64,000 nucleotides of DNA from Hemerocallis citrina (lineage: Eukaryota > Streptophyta > Magnoliopsida > Asparagales > Asphodelaceae), in the NCBI GenBank assembly GCA_017893485.1, contig CM030366.1:201867173-201931172 (forward strand), given 5' to 3'. The position numbers and the translations under genes are program-made. Under the pieces are notes generated by a model. It had not been told where the DNA came from and made no database searches. It saw nothing but the letters and a program-made list of their open reading frames with translations. Positions 33,301-42,361 of the stretch are shown here, in pieces; the first letter of the stretch is position 1; every line of letters starts with the position of its first letter.

Positions 33301-34966
33301 AAAAATAAAAAATTTGCCAGAAAATTCCACTGTCGACTTTCATTAAGCTCTGTGCAAAAAAATTCGAGACAACAACTGCCTATCCAAGAATGAATCGAAT
33401 AAGCACAATCATAATAAATTGAAACAAGTTGAGCATATGCCAAGGTCAACTGCAAAAGAATAAAAGTCCAATGAATGTTAACAAATGTGAATTCAAAGCA
33501 TTTGAAGATTTTCTAACAGCTGACGGCTTTATGAGGCAAAGAGTTTCAGCAGTGAACATGTGAACATTTGATCTTGCCTCGGAGACTTACGTCTGATTGC
33601 AAACATCAAGAGATAAGTTTAGGTTATTACGACACACGAAAATAATCTACATAAATTTCTTGCCCGATCAGTAACTGTCTAAATAGTAAATAGTTTGTTT
33701 TTTGTGTTATCTTAAACAAATGGGCATGCAAAACAAAACTGTACGGTGTCACTTAATCACCAGAACGGAATACCATTATCCTAAACAAGGAACATTTCTT
33801 AAGAATTGAAAGAAGTTATAGTTAGATATTCTCAACTGTAACCAATGTATTCCCTCGGGAAAAAAAAGTGTAACCAATGTACATGTCTCATAATAGTTAA
33901 ATAATAGGATTTGATTACGAATTGGAGCATCCACAGTCGTGTGCTATTTACACATAAAATGCATTTTATAGCAAACGAAGAGCTGCAGTCGTTTGCTATT
34001 TATGCATTTTATGCTTAAATTGGTACAGTAGATTGCTATATATGGTACAAGATATAGCTATATGCATAATATACGAGACGAAACATAATAATTTTTTAAT
34101 TCGTCAGACGCAATATGAAGTTGCGCCTGACAACTTTTTAAATTAAAAAACATTTAATAAAAACTCTTCAAACCTGGGCCTCCTTGGATGCAACATGATG
34201 TTGCGTTTGACGGAGGGGCCCACTAAATTTTTTTTAAAAAAACTTACATAACGTTTTTAATTAATAAAAAAATTATAAAAAATTCTAAAATTTCGTCCGA
34301 TGCAACTTGATGTTCCGTCTGAATTTTATTATTATTAAATTAATAAAAAATACCAATTGATGTTCCGTCTGAATTTTATTATTATTAAATTAATAAAAAA
34401 TACCAATCGACGACTGCAGCGAATTAGTAAACGCTATATACATTTATGCATATATGCATTTTTTTAAACAATGACGACTGTGGATGCTCATAGATCGCTC
34501 TCAAATGTTACCAAAGTCCCAGAAACATTAGATGTCATTTTTCAAATCGCTAAATTACTAAACTACGAATTACGCATTCTTAACCAAATACCGGCATTTT
34601 AATTGATGATTAACTTTCAATTACTCTTCATCTATAAATTTCAGTTCAGCAAGAAAATAATCATCCACTATTAACATACGAAAATCAGTATAGATCCTGT
34701 GCAATATAGTGATTTAAAAAAGAAAAATTCAAACATAAACATAAAATAGCAACAGATTGGAACCTGGAAGCGCCTGGATCTTCGGTACTGAGAGGAGCGT
34801 AAGGCCGATTCGGACGCAACAGCGAGGAGCTCACCATTTCGATCACCGGACCGTTACCGGAACCCGACGTCGACGGTCCAGATTGCGACGAGACCGTTGG
34901 AACCCTAACGCTCCGTAACGCATCCCGATACTTCCGAAACAACGGAGTCCGATTCCTCGTCGTCAT
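15265..34966 (-). CDS. SYP4: SYP4-type Qa-SNARE syntaxin (SYP41/SYP42-like), eight exons
   Basis: Exons on the minus strand: 34966-34764, 17542-17266, 17139-17050, 16963-16886, 15947-15870, 15683-15618, 15542-15462 and 15372-15265. All borders are GT/AG and all phases agree; total 981 bp, 326 residues (Arabidopsis SYP41 has about 322). SYP4 proteins (Tlg2/syntaxin-16 relatives) sit in the trans-Golgi network and drive fusion for secretory and vacuolar traffic. Visible: N-terminus RNRTPLFRKYRDA, GLPPAWVDVSEEI, Habc helices with KAHAKALMPSFGDGKEDQ, linker LRKKQNTYLKRLRQQKE, SNARE motif about 233-293 with zero-layer Q264 in VLVIDQGTIVDRIDYN, and a C-terminal membrane anchor (about 303-322) followed by LKEILF. 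DDDFADV in the linker is closer to SYP41/42 than SYP43. Intron 1 is unusually long (17.2 kb). Confidence 0.95.
15462..15542 (-). CDS. SYP4: SYP4 exon 7 (SNARE motif, second half)
   Basis: 27 codons, GTIVDRIDYNIQNVAATVEE and on to QLQK; phase 0 on both sides. These are the heptad layers just after the ionic layer. Confidence 0.95.
15618..15683 (-). CDS. SYP4: SYP4 exon 6 (SNARE motif, zero layer)
   Basis: 22 codons, VVESVNELAQIMKDLSVLV and IDQ. The last codon is the conserved glutamine of the Qa-SNARE ionic layer, exactly at the splice border. Confidence 0.95.
15870..15947 (-). CDS. SYP4: SYP4 exon 5
   Basis: 26 codons: GFSDHQMSQLKKSEAF then TREREKEISQ, the charged lead-in to the SNARE motif. 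Phase 0 at both ends. Confidence 0.93.
15948..16885 (-). other. SYP4 intron 4
   Basis: 938 bp, AT-rich, GT...AG. No repeat or ORF recognised in it. Confidence 0.8.
16886..16963 (-). CDS. SYP4: SYP4 exon 4 (acidic linker)
   Basis: 26 codons: GQDGVDLEMNLNGAKSRSED and DDFADV. Variable linker between the Habc region and the SNARE motif; donor GTAAGT. Confidence 0.93.
17050..17139 (-). CDS. SYP4: SYP4 exon 3
   Basis: 30 codons: RSLATDLQNLSMELRKKQ then NTYLKRLRQQKE, highly typical of the SYP4 group. Confidence 0.95.
17266..17542 (-). CDS. SYP4: SYP4 exon 2 (Habc helices)
   Basis: 277 bp; the first base completes the Ser codon begun in exon 1. Encodes RGALAVGLPPAWVDVSEEIG and on to EDSNVRKNVQ. 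Donor CCAG|GTAAAA. Confidence 0.95.
17847..18815 (+). pseudogene. RTE-clade LINE reverse transcriptase, 5'-truncated and broken
   Basis: ORF 17851-18540 encodes FPITLGLHQGLALSPYLFAL, then CMLFAHDVVLV where the family has F-A-D-D, so a catalytic Asp is replaced by His. RYLGSIIQRDGEI, LKLTKKIYRKVVKPSIMYGA and ECW follow, the typical C-terminal phrases of plant RTE elements. After the stop the homology goes on in another frame (KWFGHV-like, then a 'ctgaccccaactagttggga' 3' UTR) and ends in a TTG-rich microsatellite tail (about 18794-18815) characteristic of RTE. Lies antisense to the syntaxin gene in its intron 1. Confidence 0.88.
18816..20351. other. Intron sequence without recognised features
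   Basis: Part of SYP4 intron 1. AT-rich; includes a 17-C run at 19843-19859 followed by AAACAACAAC. No ORF with family resemblance. Confidence 0.5.
20352..20702. mobile_element. hAT-type MITE, 351 bp
   Basis: Left end CAGGGCCGACCCTAGCC; right end read inward CAAGGCCGGTCTTGAG. Flanks ACTAGTGT (20344-20351) and GCCAGTGT (20703-20710) agree at 6 of 8 positions, fitting an old 8-bp hAT target duplication. No coding capacity. Ends resemble those of the MITE at 3987-4499. Confidence 0.6.
20953..21121. mobile_element. Small foldback carrying (TTAGGG)4
   Basis: Arms 20953-20985 (AAAAAAAGTACACAGTTTTG, GGCCAGTTT) and 21084-21121 (inverse) pair almost perfectly. The loop contains four TTAGGG units at 21052-21075 followed by TAGGG. 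Likely a MITE; no clear target duplication was found. Confidence 0.6.
21122..25334. other. Intron 1 interior with only weak repeat traces
   Basis: No coding frame with family resemblance. Around 21660-21800 the phrases 'gaagaaccctgtaaaa' and 'ggatgcctaagttaat' are reminiscent of an LTR, with no partner found. At about 24939 'CACTACTGGAA' looks like the tip of a CACTA transposon, again without a partner end. The rest is AT-rich spacer. Confidence 0.4.
25335..27239 (-). mobile_element. LINE-like element, 3' part (continues at 32660-32930)
   Basis: On the minus strand the element ends with AATGAAACGCGGGGGTATTC, AACCCACCGTTTAACG and an A-tract (T-run at 25335-25344), an ending style of plant L1 LINE 3' UTRs. 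Its GC-rich 5' part resumes at 32660-32930 beyond a Copia insertion. No endonuclease or reverse transcriptase is present; the longest frame (26723-26172, -) has no recognised family. Two near-copies of about 90 bp (25868-25960 and 26048-26140, 'gagagaycgcaggcactcc') form a tandem-like repeat. Probably a non-autonomous or chimeric LINE. Confidence 0.4.
25474..25668. mobile_element. hAT-type MITE, 195 bp, perfect 8-bp TSD
   Basis: Left end CAGGGGCGAAGCCAG; right end read inward CATGGGCGGAGCTATG. CCCCAACC stands at both sides (25466-25473 and 25669-25676), a perfect 8-bp target duplication. Inserted in the 3' UTR of the minus-strand LINE-like element, so younger than it. Confidence 0.85.
27240..27899 (-). 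repeat. 3' LTR of the Copia element
   Basis: Direct repeat of 31988-32659. Contains several GGTCGACCG motifs (27610-27780) and 'aatatatatagg' as promoter-like AT box. Confidence 0.92.
27998..31966 (-). pseudogene. Copia gag-pol polyprotein, interrupted by frameshifts and stops
   Basis: Fragments in order on the minus strand: gag N-terminus 31966-31754 (FDRTDFTMWKIQM); gag 31753-31484; gag end with zinc knuckle CWYCKKAGHMRDQC and protease D-S-G-A-S (31530-30748); GAG-pre-integrase (about 30730-30560); integrase 30505-29888 with FIDDATRK, SDNGGEY and a Glu in GIAESMNRT (DDE triad present); RT 29525-29160 and 29126-28587 with SLYGLKQAPRQWY and LYVDDMLLAG; RNase H 28478-27998 with CDSQSAVFLAKN and ADMLTNVV. 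At least five breaks separate these pieces, so no complete polyprotein can be made. Confidence 0.93.
31988..32659 (-). repeat. 5' LTR of the Copia element
   Basis: Direct repeat of 27240-27899, with a short extra tract (an 'ctatcttcctctctc' duplication near 32231-32260). Followed on the minus strand by the primer-binding site. Confidence 0.92.
32660..32930 (-). mobile_element. LINE-like element, 5' part
   Basis: GC-rich leader on the minus strand with 'gagagatgctcccctg', 'aaacaagaaaccctagat' and a proline/arginine-coding stretch, a style seen in 5' regions of plant L1 elements. Continues across the Copia insertion into 27239. Confidence 0.4.
32931..33924. other. Intron sequence without recognised features
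   Basis: AT-rich, part of SYP4 intron 1; no ORF or repeat recognised. Confidence 0.5.
33925..34489. mobile_element. TIR MITE, GAGCATCCACAGTCGT family
   Basis: Ends GAGCATCCACAGTCGT and, inverted, ACGACTGTGGATGCTC. No ORF. Contains a perfect tandem duplication of about 50 bp ('tgatgttccgtctgaa...', 34311-34410) and several smaller inverted repeats. PIF/Harbinger MITEs often start GAGCATC, but the 3-bp target duplication is not clear here. It lies 275 bp upstream of the SYP4 exon 1 donor, inside intron 1. Confidence 0.7.
34764..34966 (-). CDS. SYP4: SYP4 exon 1
   Basis: Starts at ATG (34966-34964), MTTRNRTPLFRKYRDALRSV, then NGPVIEMVSSSLLRP and YAPLSTEDPGAS. The last two bases AG join the T of exon 2 to give Ser. 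RNRT..FRKYRDA and STEDPG are signature phrases of SYP41-43. No other ATG precedes it in frame within the exon. Confidence 0.93.
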
Positions 34967-35325
34967 TGAATATAGATAGATCTAAGCGAATTCGGGTATT
35001 TGTTTTAAGTGAATATCTGGATTCGAATTGCCGACGGAATTTGATGATGAGAATGAGAACGACGGTGTCGGAGATCTCCGTTTATTTTTTCGGATGGAAG
35101 GGAATGAATGCAAGTGGTTGTGGGTTTGGGTGAATTGGGTTTGTTGCACCCAGGAGAGGAGGTGGGGGGCCAGTTGGAAGAGAGTAATTTTGTTAGGTAT
35201 GAAGAGTGGGTGAAGGGATGTAGCTTAGTTTTGAATACAAGTGGAGCGACCCCAGCTCACCGGTCTAAACTGTATCTTGTCTTCGGCAACTAGTTGTATG
35301 GGGAAGTTTGTATGCCAAATGGATT
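34967..35325 (-). promoter_or_regulatory. SYP4 5' leader and proximal promoter
   Basis: Upstream (higher coordinates) of the syntaxin start codon. Contains GA/CT-rich leader sequence and no convincing TATA box; many plant housekeeping genes lack one. The region is short because a MITE begins at 35326. Confidence 0.4.
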
Positions 35326-35989
35326 GAGAATCCACAACGGGTTTCTTACTTTTGCTATTTTGTCATTTTTAGTAAAAAATACCCACACTAGTTTGCTATA
35401 TTCCCATATTTTGATAAATTTGCTACAGTTGTTTCTCATTTTTAAGAAATAAAATGAGAATTCTCAAAATATAGGTCCAAGGTTTTTTTTTTTTAACTCA
35501 TCGCACGGAAGAAGTTGTTTCTTCCGGAAAAAAATTCAGAAATTTTTAGATTTTTTTTATAAATAAAAGATTGGACAGTACATGTTGTAACCCCCCCCCC
35601 CCCCCCACAAAAAAAAAAAACAAAAAAGAAAGAAGCTCTCAGACAGAACATGTTGTCCCGTCCGAAGCAAAAAATTGCTTGGACGGGACAACATGTCCCG
35701 TCCCTAAATCAAGAGCCTTTTCCCAACTTAATTCATTTTTTAGTTAATTAATTATTAATTAATCTAATTAATTACTATCTTAATTTAATAATTAAATCTA
35801 ATACTAATTTACCAACTTAATCTAAGCACCTTTAACATTAAAATATAAAAAAATTGAAGTGAGACGGGACAACACCGTCCACCCAAAAAAATAAATATTT
35901 GAGAAAATTATAGCAAAGCATCGTTGCAACGCAATTGCCAAATTGCTATTTCTTTTGCCATATTTGAAGAATAACTACTGTGGATGCTC
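35326..35989. mobile_element. TIR MITE related to 33925-34489
   Basis: Left end GAGAATCCACAACGGG, right end read inward GAGCATCCACAGTAGT. Interior includes a 16-C run (35591-35606) and a stem-loop with two 22-bp arms (35648-35696, GTTGTCCCGTCC...GGACGGGACAAC). No ORF. Confidence 0.55.
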
Positions 35990-35995
35990 TTAGTG

Positions 35996-35996
<1 letters not shown>

Positions 35997-36068
<72 letters not shown>
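35997..36068. repeat. (AT)n microsatellite, about 70 bp
   Basis: Uninterrupted alternating TA directly after the right end of the MITE. Its true length is likely variable. Confidence 0.95.
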
Positions 36069-36070
<2 letters not shown>

Positions 36071-37155
36071 CATCATAGAGAAAGAGACATTGGGAATTGT
36101 GAACTGGATCTTCTCCAAAATCAGAGAGATCACGAGGAGTCAAAATCGGAGAGATCAAGAGGAGCAAAGAACTTAAAAGATTAGTTTCAATGGAGGGTGA
36201 TAAAAACTTTAAGAGATTCGGTGAGGGCACGTACAATGAAATTTTTACTTTATTTTTTGCGAAGGGGTGTGTGGATTTTGCATATATAGAACGTCGAGAC
36301 AACATGCATTTTTCGAAACCATCTAGTGAAAGGGGTTTAGACCATTAGACCATGGGTTGTGAGCAGAGATGTGTTTGTAGTATTCCATTTTGACTCCTCG
36401 TTTAGATCTTCGTTTAGATCGTTAGAAGAAACAGTACTTGGAGACATAATAGGGTAAGATTGTCGGATTTACCTAAGGCATATCGGTCTCAAGTGACTTT
36501 GGAGCTGGTGGTCAAGTTGGGTATGATCATATCAAGCTTGATGAACCTAATCAGATGTTCAAAAAAATGGAGATCTGCTCATGTTGCAGTGGATATTTAC
36601 ATGCATTGATCATTGTTGCCAGGAGTTAATGGTGGAGTGGAAGGTGAGAGCAACGTCCCATCTGACAATTTTTTTTTCAATTTCAGAGGATTCAACACCA
36701 ACTTTTTCATTGGTGATATAACTGGTCTTCTTGTGTGGGACATCTTTACAGTTTAGTGCTTAAATCTAGAGGTTGTACCATCAATGTTGCCAAGGTAGGT
36801 GCATCCTTGTCGTCCTAGGTAGTGTCAAAGTCCAATGAACACGATAGTGAGACAAGCGTTAAAGGAGAGGGTTGCTACCCCAATGGTTGATTGGATGATG
36901 TGAAGAATTTTTGTTGCTGATTAAGCACATCATTTTTGCCGTTAAATGCAAAATTGGGAGCCGTAGTTGAACAAGTGAAAAGTAGAACTTATTCACAATG
37001 TGGATAAAAATCAATGAATGTTAAGCTGTCCCCGCTACAATTACTGAACATTTGGGCTTTGTTACTTAGTGTAGTAGCTTTTTTGACCGAGGCTTCTATT
37101 ATTTCTAGCTCATGTATAATGAACTTGAGTTGTCGGTTAAACATGATTTAGTTCT

Positions 37156-37186
<31 letters not shown>

Positions 37187-37353
37187 GTGGGGGGGAGGGG
37201 GGCTATGAGATATGAGAAGAAAGCGACTAATTTTTTGTCTAGGAGCCATTTATCCAATCCCCAGGCCCATCAAAGCCCATATTTTGTAGAATTTTCTTTT
37301 AATGTATTTTATTAACAAGGTCGTGACTTGAAGGTCGATACTGAGAGAAAACA
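36069..37353. other. Spacer or LINE 5' region, no gene recognised
   Basis: No family-like ORF. Includes a (GT)n tract at about 37157-37186 followed by a G-rich stretch. May include the 5' UTR of the LINE whose ORF1 begins near 37354. Confidence 0.4.
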
Positions 37354-38823
37354 ATGGCAACTGCGGGTGCAAGTTCCAGTGGTGGATCTAGAGATTCCGG
37401 TGAGAAAGATGAGGGTGGGGAGGGAAGGGCTTGACCTTTTGAACCAGGTTTGCAAGGATTAAAGACATGACCAAGGAGATATCTGAGGTATTGACGTGGA
37501 GGAATTCTCCAATCCTAGCCCTAAAAGTTCTACCTCTAGGTGCGAGGAGAGGAGTATGTCCACCGGTGAGTTGGAACACCTCAAAGAGGTGTTTTTTGAA
37601 ACCCTAGAGCTCGACCCAGACCCAGACCCAGTCAAGGATGAGGTAGCTAGGGAGAAGTGGAAGCATGCCCTGATCGGAAAATTTCTTAGTCATCGTTTTG
37701 ATGTGAATTTTGTGGGTTGTGCTTTGGGTTTTAAATGGCAATTGAAAGATGAGTTTGAAATCATTCCCATGAAGTAGGCGGAATGTCATTTTCTTTTTAA
37801 GTTTGGTAATGAGGAAGATTTAACTACTATCCAACCCGATGGACCTTGGGTTATCGGTGGTGCAGTACTTGCATTGCAGAGATGGATGCCACACTTTAGG
37901 CCTTCGGTGGACCGCATTCAGATGACAATATTGTGGCTTAGGCTACATGAGATTCCCTTAGGGAAATGGTTTTGGATCATATTAGTACTGCATGCAAACC
38001 ACTAGGGATTGATGTGTGTACGAGTAACCTACTCAGCGGTGCGTATGCCCGTGCTTGTGTGGAGGTGGATCTCACCAAGCCTTTTTGTCCAGGTGTGGCG
38101 TTGTTTGTCACTTGGTTACAAATTTCGCATGTTTGGAGGCAGGTGGTGCACCGAGGAAGATTGCTAAGATTTATGGGAATGATCTTCCACATGTGGTGAA
38201 AGAGAGTAGTAAAGATGCAATTGTTGATGCAAAGGCGAAGTCTATTGTGGAGCCTATCATGTGTGGGCAAGACTCTACTAAGGAAGATGATGTGGTGTTG
38301 GTTCAGGATTAGTTGTTTGGGCCATGGTTAATAGTTTACCATCGTGAGCCTCGTCGGATGCCAGTGAATGGTGGTGGTGGCCATCAAAATCACAGTCATA
38401 GTAGCCCGTCGATTAGAGGACCAGTAGGTAGTGTTACTGCCATGAAAGGTGGATCACAATCTCGTTTTTCTAAGAACACTAGACATAAAAAGGTACATGA
38501 TACACCCACAAAGATTGGAGGAAAGTATTTCTACTAAGGAGGCAACAAATCCTCTGTTTGGGGGGCAATTTTCATCGCAACCTGCATCATATCGAAGTGT
38601 GTTTACTAGTATGCATGTGCAAATTAAACTCAAAACCTAAAGTTCAAGCTAGGGTGCAGGTAGAAGCCTTTCCTAAGAGGACAGGCTTGTGCAAAAGCCT
38701 ATTAGCGGTGGGTCTTAATAATCCTGATCACATTGAGGAAAGGAAAATGATGGGCCAATTAATTTGGGTTTTTTATGGTTGGTTGAATAGTTATACTTTA
38801 CTGAAGGAGGGGTCCCTCCAAAG
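37354..38823 (+). pseudogene. L1 LINE ORF1 (DUF4283 nucleic-acid-binding protein), broken
   Basis: Starts MATAGASSSGGSRDSGEKDE. Farther on come ALIGKFLSHRFDVNFVGCAL and GFKWQLKDEFEIIPMK, a stop, then ECHFLFKFGNEEDL, GPWVIGGAVLALQRWMP and ILWLRLHEIPLG. In another frame it continues with YARACVEVDL. This is the DUF4283 pattern of plant L1 ORF1. Several stops and frameshifts. The same LINE continues at 40268 (endonuclease) and 63722 (RT). Confidence 0.82.
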
Positions 38824-40267
38824 ATGGGGGTTTAATGTTACTCGCAATTGAAAGGCGAGTAACATTATCCTAGGGATTCTTTTAAAATGGGGGTTTAATG
38901 CGGTTTGATTAAAAGTTTCTAAGTCCATACTCACGGAATAGGAAAATGGTAACTCTTCCTTGATTACTAGTCGGACCATTTCCCGACGAACAAGTTCGGG
39001 ATCATAAGAATGACTATCAACTACACTGATCCTAGGGTGGATTTTTTTTTGGCCGGGTAAGTCTACAAGAAGTTGTGTACATTTTGGATGTGTCGTTTTA
39101 TTGTACCCGTCCCCTCACCCTTCTTCCATTTGTATGCTTTCGAACAAGTTTTACAAATTTTTATACCTACACTCGGATTTTCTTCGTCGAGAACATAATC
39201 ATAAAATTTGTGTCAATCACTAGTTTTCGCTCTAGTTTTTCTACTACTACCCGGTTGTGTTGTTTCGGTTGCTTGTGTTTGTGGTTCTTCTTCTATGTCT
39301 ATATCTCCTACAAACTCATCGTGTGTACCAATGTGTTAGGGTCATAGGGTACTCTTCGGAGGGCTCATTTTGTAGGACAATAGGAGGCCTACGAGAAGTG
39401 CCGATGGAATCTTGTCCACTTTGGCTACGGCCGCTACCTCGTGATCTAGACATGTTGATATAGTAGTGTATGTCAAAAAATTAAATACAATCTAGGCGAG
39501 ATAAGTTTTAATATAAAAAAATCTAGAAAACAATAGGAGGGTTGTAAGAGAGAAGATCAAAAAACCAACAAACAAATATGATAAAAAAAATTATAACTAC
39601 AAAAAAAATATCAACACAATAAGAGGGTTGTGAAATTTTGATATCGTACTTCGCGGATACTCGTATATAGAATGAGAGTGAAAATAAAAGTAGAAGTAGA
39701 AGTAGAAGTCCAGACTCGTATATAGATAGAAAGAGAGCTTCTTTGTTGGAGCCTTGGAGAAGTTGAAGACTTGAAGACATGGTTTAATGTTGATTTCAAT
39801 ACGATCGGAATTTGTCGATTCTATGTTCATGTTGCTAGCTTCTTTGTTGACAAAATTTCAAAAAAATGAAATTGAATTGAGTAGTGGTAGTAGAGAGAGT
39901 AAGAGAATAAGGTGTAAAATTTTTAGATTGGGTTTATGGGATATTTATAGGGGAAAAAAAACCGGCTAGAACAGCGCAACAGTTTTGTTTTCGTCCGTTG
40001 GACCCGCGGGTCAAACGGTCGACCCGCGCGGGTCGAACGTTTGGCGCGGGTCGAACGTTTGGCCCGTACGGGTCTAACGGTTCGAAACCCGCGGGTTGGC
40101 TACTGTTCACCGAGTTGGCGGGACAGGTTCAACGGGTTGGAAAACCGCATTTCTCGATCCGGGTCGACCCGCTTAGTCTCGCGGGTTCGACCCGGACTCG
40201 AACCGTGTATTCATGGGCTAGGTTTGGCGGACAGGTCGTGGGTTAGCCCGCCCGGTTGCCATCCCTA
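38824..40267 (-). pseudogene. Truncated hAT transposon: 5' end and transposase N-terminus
   Basis: Terminal end at 40267 reads inward TAGGGATGGCAACCGGGCGG, followed by CCCG/CGGG-rich subterminal DNA (40020-40260), as in the intact element at 56257. The transposase frame starts at 39453 (-) and is related to the first 200 residues of the intact protein (SRSRGSGRS, BED region, YDPELVRREM, KEELPFSY), but has in-frame stops. It breaks off near 38875; the rest of the gene and the other end are missing. Inserted in the LINE between ORF1 and ORF2. Confidence 0.82.
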
Positions 40268-42361
40268 TTTGGAGTTTTGTAATAAGGGCATCCAAGTTAT
40301 TAAGGTCAGGGAGACGAAACCTATGGTCCAATCTCCTTTCTTCATTCCTAAGGTTTCAGTTCCACTCGTGGAGATGGTTTCCCTTTAAAGTTCAAGAGCA
40401 TTGGCCTTCTCAGTGGTGTCATTAAGGGAGCTCCAATTTCGGGAGAAAGATTAAAATTATGTCATGCACTCAATAATGGCAGTGAATTTGGGGTTGATTT
40501 AATACCCAAGGTGGTTAAGGGTGGTGATAACCGTCAACTAATGGTGCTCGGTTGCACACCTTCTCCATAAGCTGGTTTCAATTACAGGAGCTTATGCTCA
40601 GTTGGAATTCTAGAGGGGGTGGCAAAACCCTTGACTATTCGCCTTTGCAAGAGTATGATCAGGACACACAGAGTTGATGTGGTTTTGCTACTTGTAACAC
40701 ATGCTCAGGATGATAAAATCAAAAAGGTTCATAAAAAAATAGGAAGACATTTGAAGTTGGTCTTATAACCTAGCTACTATTGGAAGATTTGGGGGACTCA
40801 TGCTTTTCAGGTCTAGTAATGTATTTTCATTCAATTGCATTTTTTCCAATAGGGAATCCATAGTTGGTATTATGAAGACTGGTATTGATAAGGAATTTGT
40901 GTTTGTGGGAGTGTATGCAATTACAAGTGTGTTGAATCGCTGTGCTCTTTGGGAAGTCATTAGACATGTAACTAATATTGGCTTACCTGTTATGTGCATG
41001 GGTGATTTTAGTAGTCTTCTGGGTCCTCTTGACATGCTTGTTGGGAACATCTCTGTTGATAATGGGATTACAGAGTTTTGTGATGTTATTTGTGATCGTG
41101 GGCTTTGCGATGTTAGAGGGTGTGACAATCATTTCACTTGGTGTAATAATAGAAGTGGTCTTGCTCGTATTTGAGAGTGTCTTGATAAATGTCTAGTATC
41201 TATTGGTTGGTTTGTTTGATTTGTTCCCTTTTGCATTAATGAATCATCTTGTAAGGGTTACCTCCAATCACTGTCCCATGTTAGTAAACTCGGAGGCGAC
41301 TGATGGTGGTGGAGCTAAGCCCTTTAGCTTTGAGAATTTATGGACCTTGCTTACAGATACGAAAAAAATAATCCAACATGCTTGGTAGGGTAATGAAGAG
41401 GGGAGTGCTTTAAATCGTGTCCTCATCCGTTCTAACCAAACAAATGAGTTGGCTCTATGGAATCAAAATGGTATTGTTGATATTTTTAGTAGGCATTGTT
41501 GCTTGGTTAAGGCTATTGATGATATTTAAAAGTGCAATTGTAGTTCATCCTTATCTAACACACAGAAATCCTCTCTTCAAGCTTGTGTTTGTGAATTACA
41601 GGATAATCTTAAGCTTCAAGAGCACTATTGGCATCAAAAGTCTCAAATGGATTGAATAAAAGGTGGGGATCAGAACACAATTTTCTTTCACCGTGTAGCT
41701 ACTATTCACAAGGCTCGCAACTTGATTGAGAATTAATATGCAGGATCTGAATGGTAGGGTTTACTCAGGCCAGCAAGAAGTCTCACGATGCTTTTTCTCA
41801 TATTTTAAGAGAGAACGAGCTCCTGCCCTTGAGTATCGAGCAAATTTACCTATTAATTGCATTGATAGTCAAGTGACTCTTGATAATAATTATCTTCTTA
41901 CTGTTCCCTTCTCCAAAGCTAAGATCTTTGGCGTTGTTAAGAGTATGTCTTCTAATAAATCTCTGGGTGTAGATGGGTTGAATGGCATGTTTTATAAGAG
42001 ATATTGGAAGGTGGTGAGCCAAGATGTGGTGGCGGTAAATCAGGAGTTTTGGTTGACATGTTCTCTTCCTCCTCAGTGGAAAACTTCCTTTGTTACCCTC
42101 ATCCCCAAAGTTGCTTGTCCTACAACTACTTGTTTAACTGTATAAATTTTCGATTCTAGTTAATGCTACTCCATCTAATTATTATCAGTAGACATTGGGG
42201 TTGAGGCAGGGTGTCCACTCTCCCCGTATTTGTTCATTCTTTATTATGAGATGTTGTCTCTTTTGATTAAGATGGGGGTGACTTCTACAGAACTTTAGGG
42301 TATTGAGATTGGAAATGGTGGTCCATTTCTCAGTCACTTATTTTATGCAGATAATAGTTTA
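40268..42361 (+). pseudogene. L1 LINE ORF2: endonuclease and start of reverse transcriptase, broken
   Basis: From about 40590 LMLSWNSRGGG, the start of the AP-type endonuclease, then FVFVGVYAI, LWEVIRHV, MGDFSSLLG and NHFTWCNNRSGLARI (40800-41190), which match endonuclease motifs. RT follows: YLLTVPFSKAKIFGVVKSM, NKSLGVDGLNG, FVTLIPKV (41870-42115), then LRQGCPLSPYLFIL (42195-42240) and FYADNSL where the family has Y-A-D-D. Stops and frameshifts throughout. Cut at 42361 by the Copia complex; sequence resumes at 63722. Confidence 0.85.

Larger units (their letters stand above)
17543..34763 (-). other. SYP4 intron 1 (17.2 kb), transposon-rich
   Basis: Runs from CCAG|GTTCCA at 34763 to ...CCTATGCAG at 17543 on the minus strand. 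The partner exons match in phase and in protein family, so the intron is real despite its size. Insertions: RTE LINE (17847), hAT MITEs (20352, 25474), TTAGGG-bearing foldback (20953), LINE derivative (25335-32930) split by a Copia element (27240-32659), and a TIR MITE (33925). Confidence 0.9.

Noticed and set aside
35946..36305. 119-codon frame across the AT repeat
   Set aside because: Its middle is the (AT)n microsatellite read as Tyr-Ile; not a gene.
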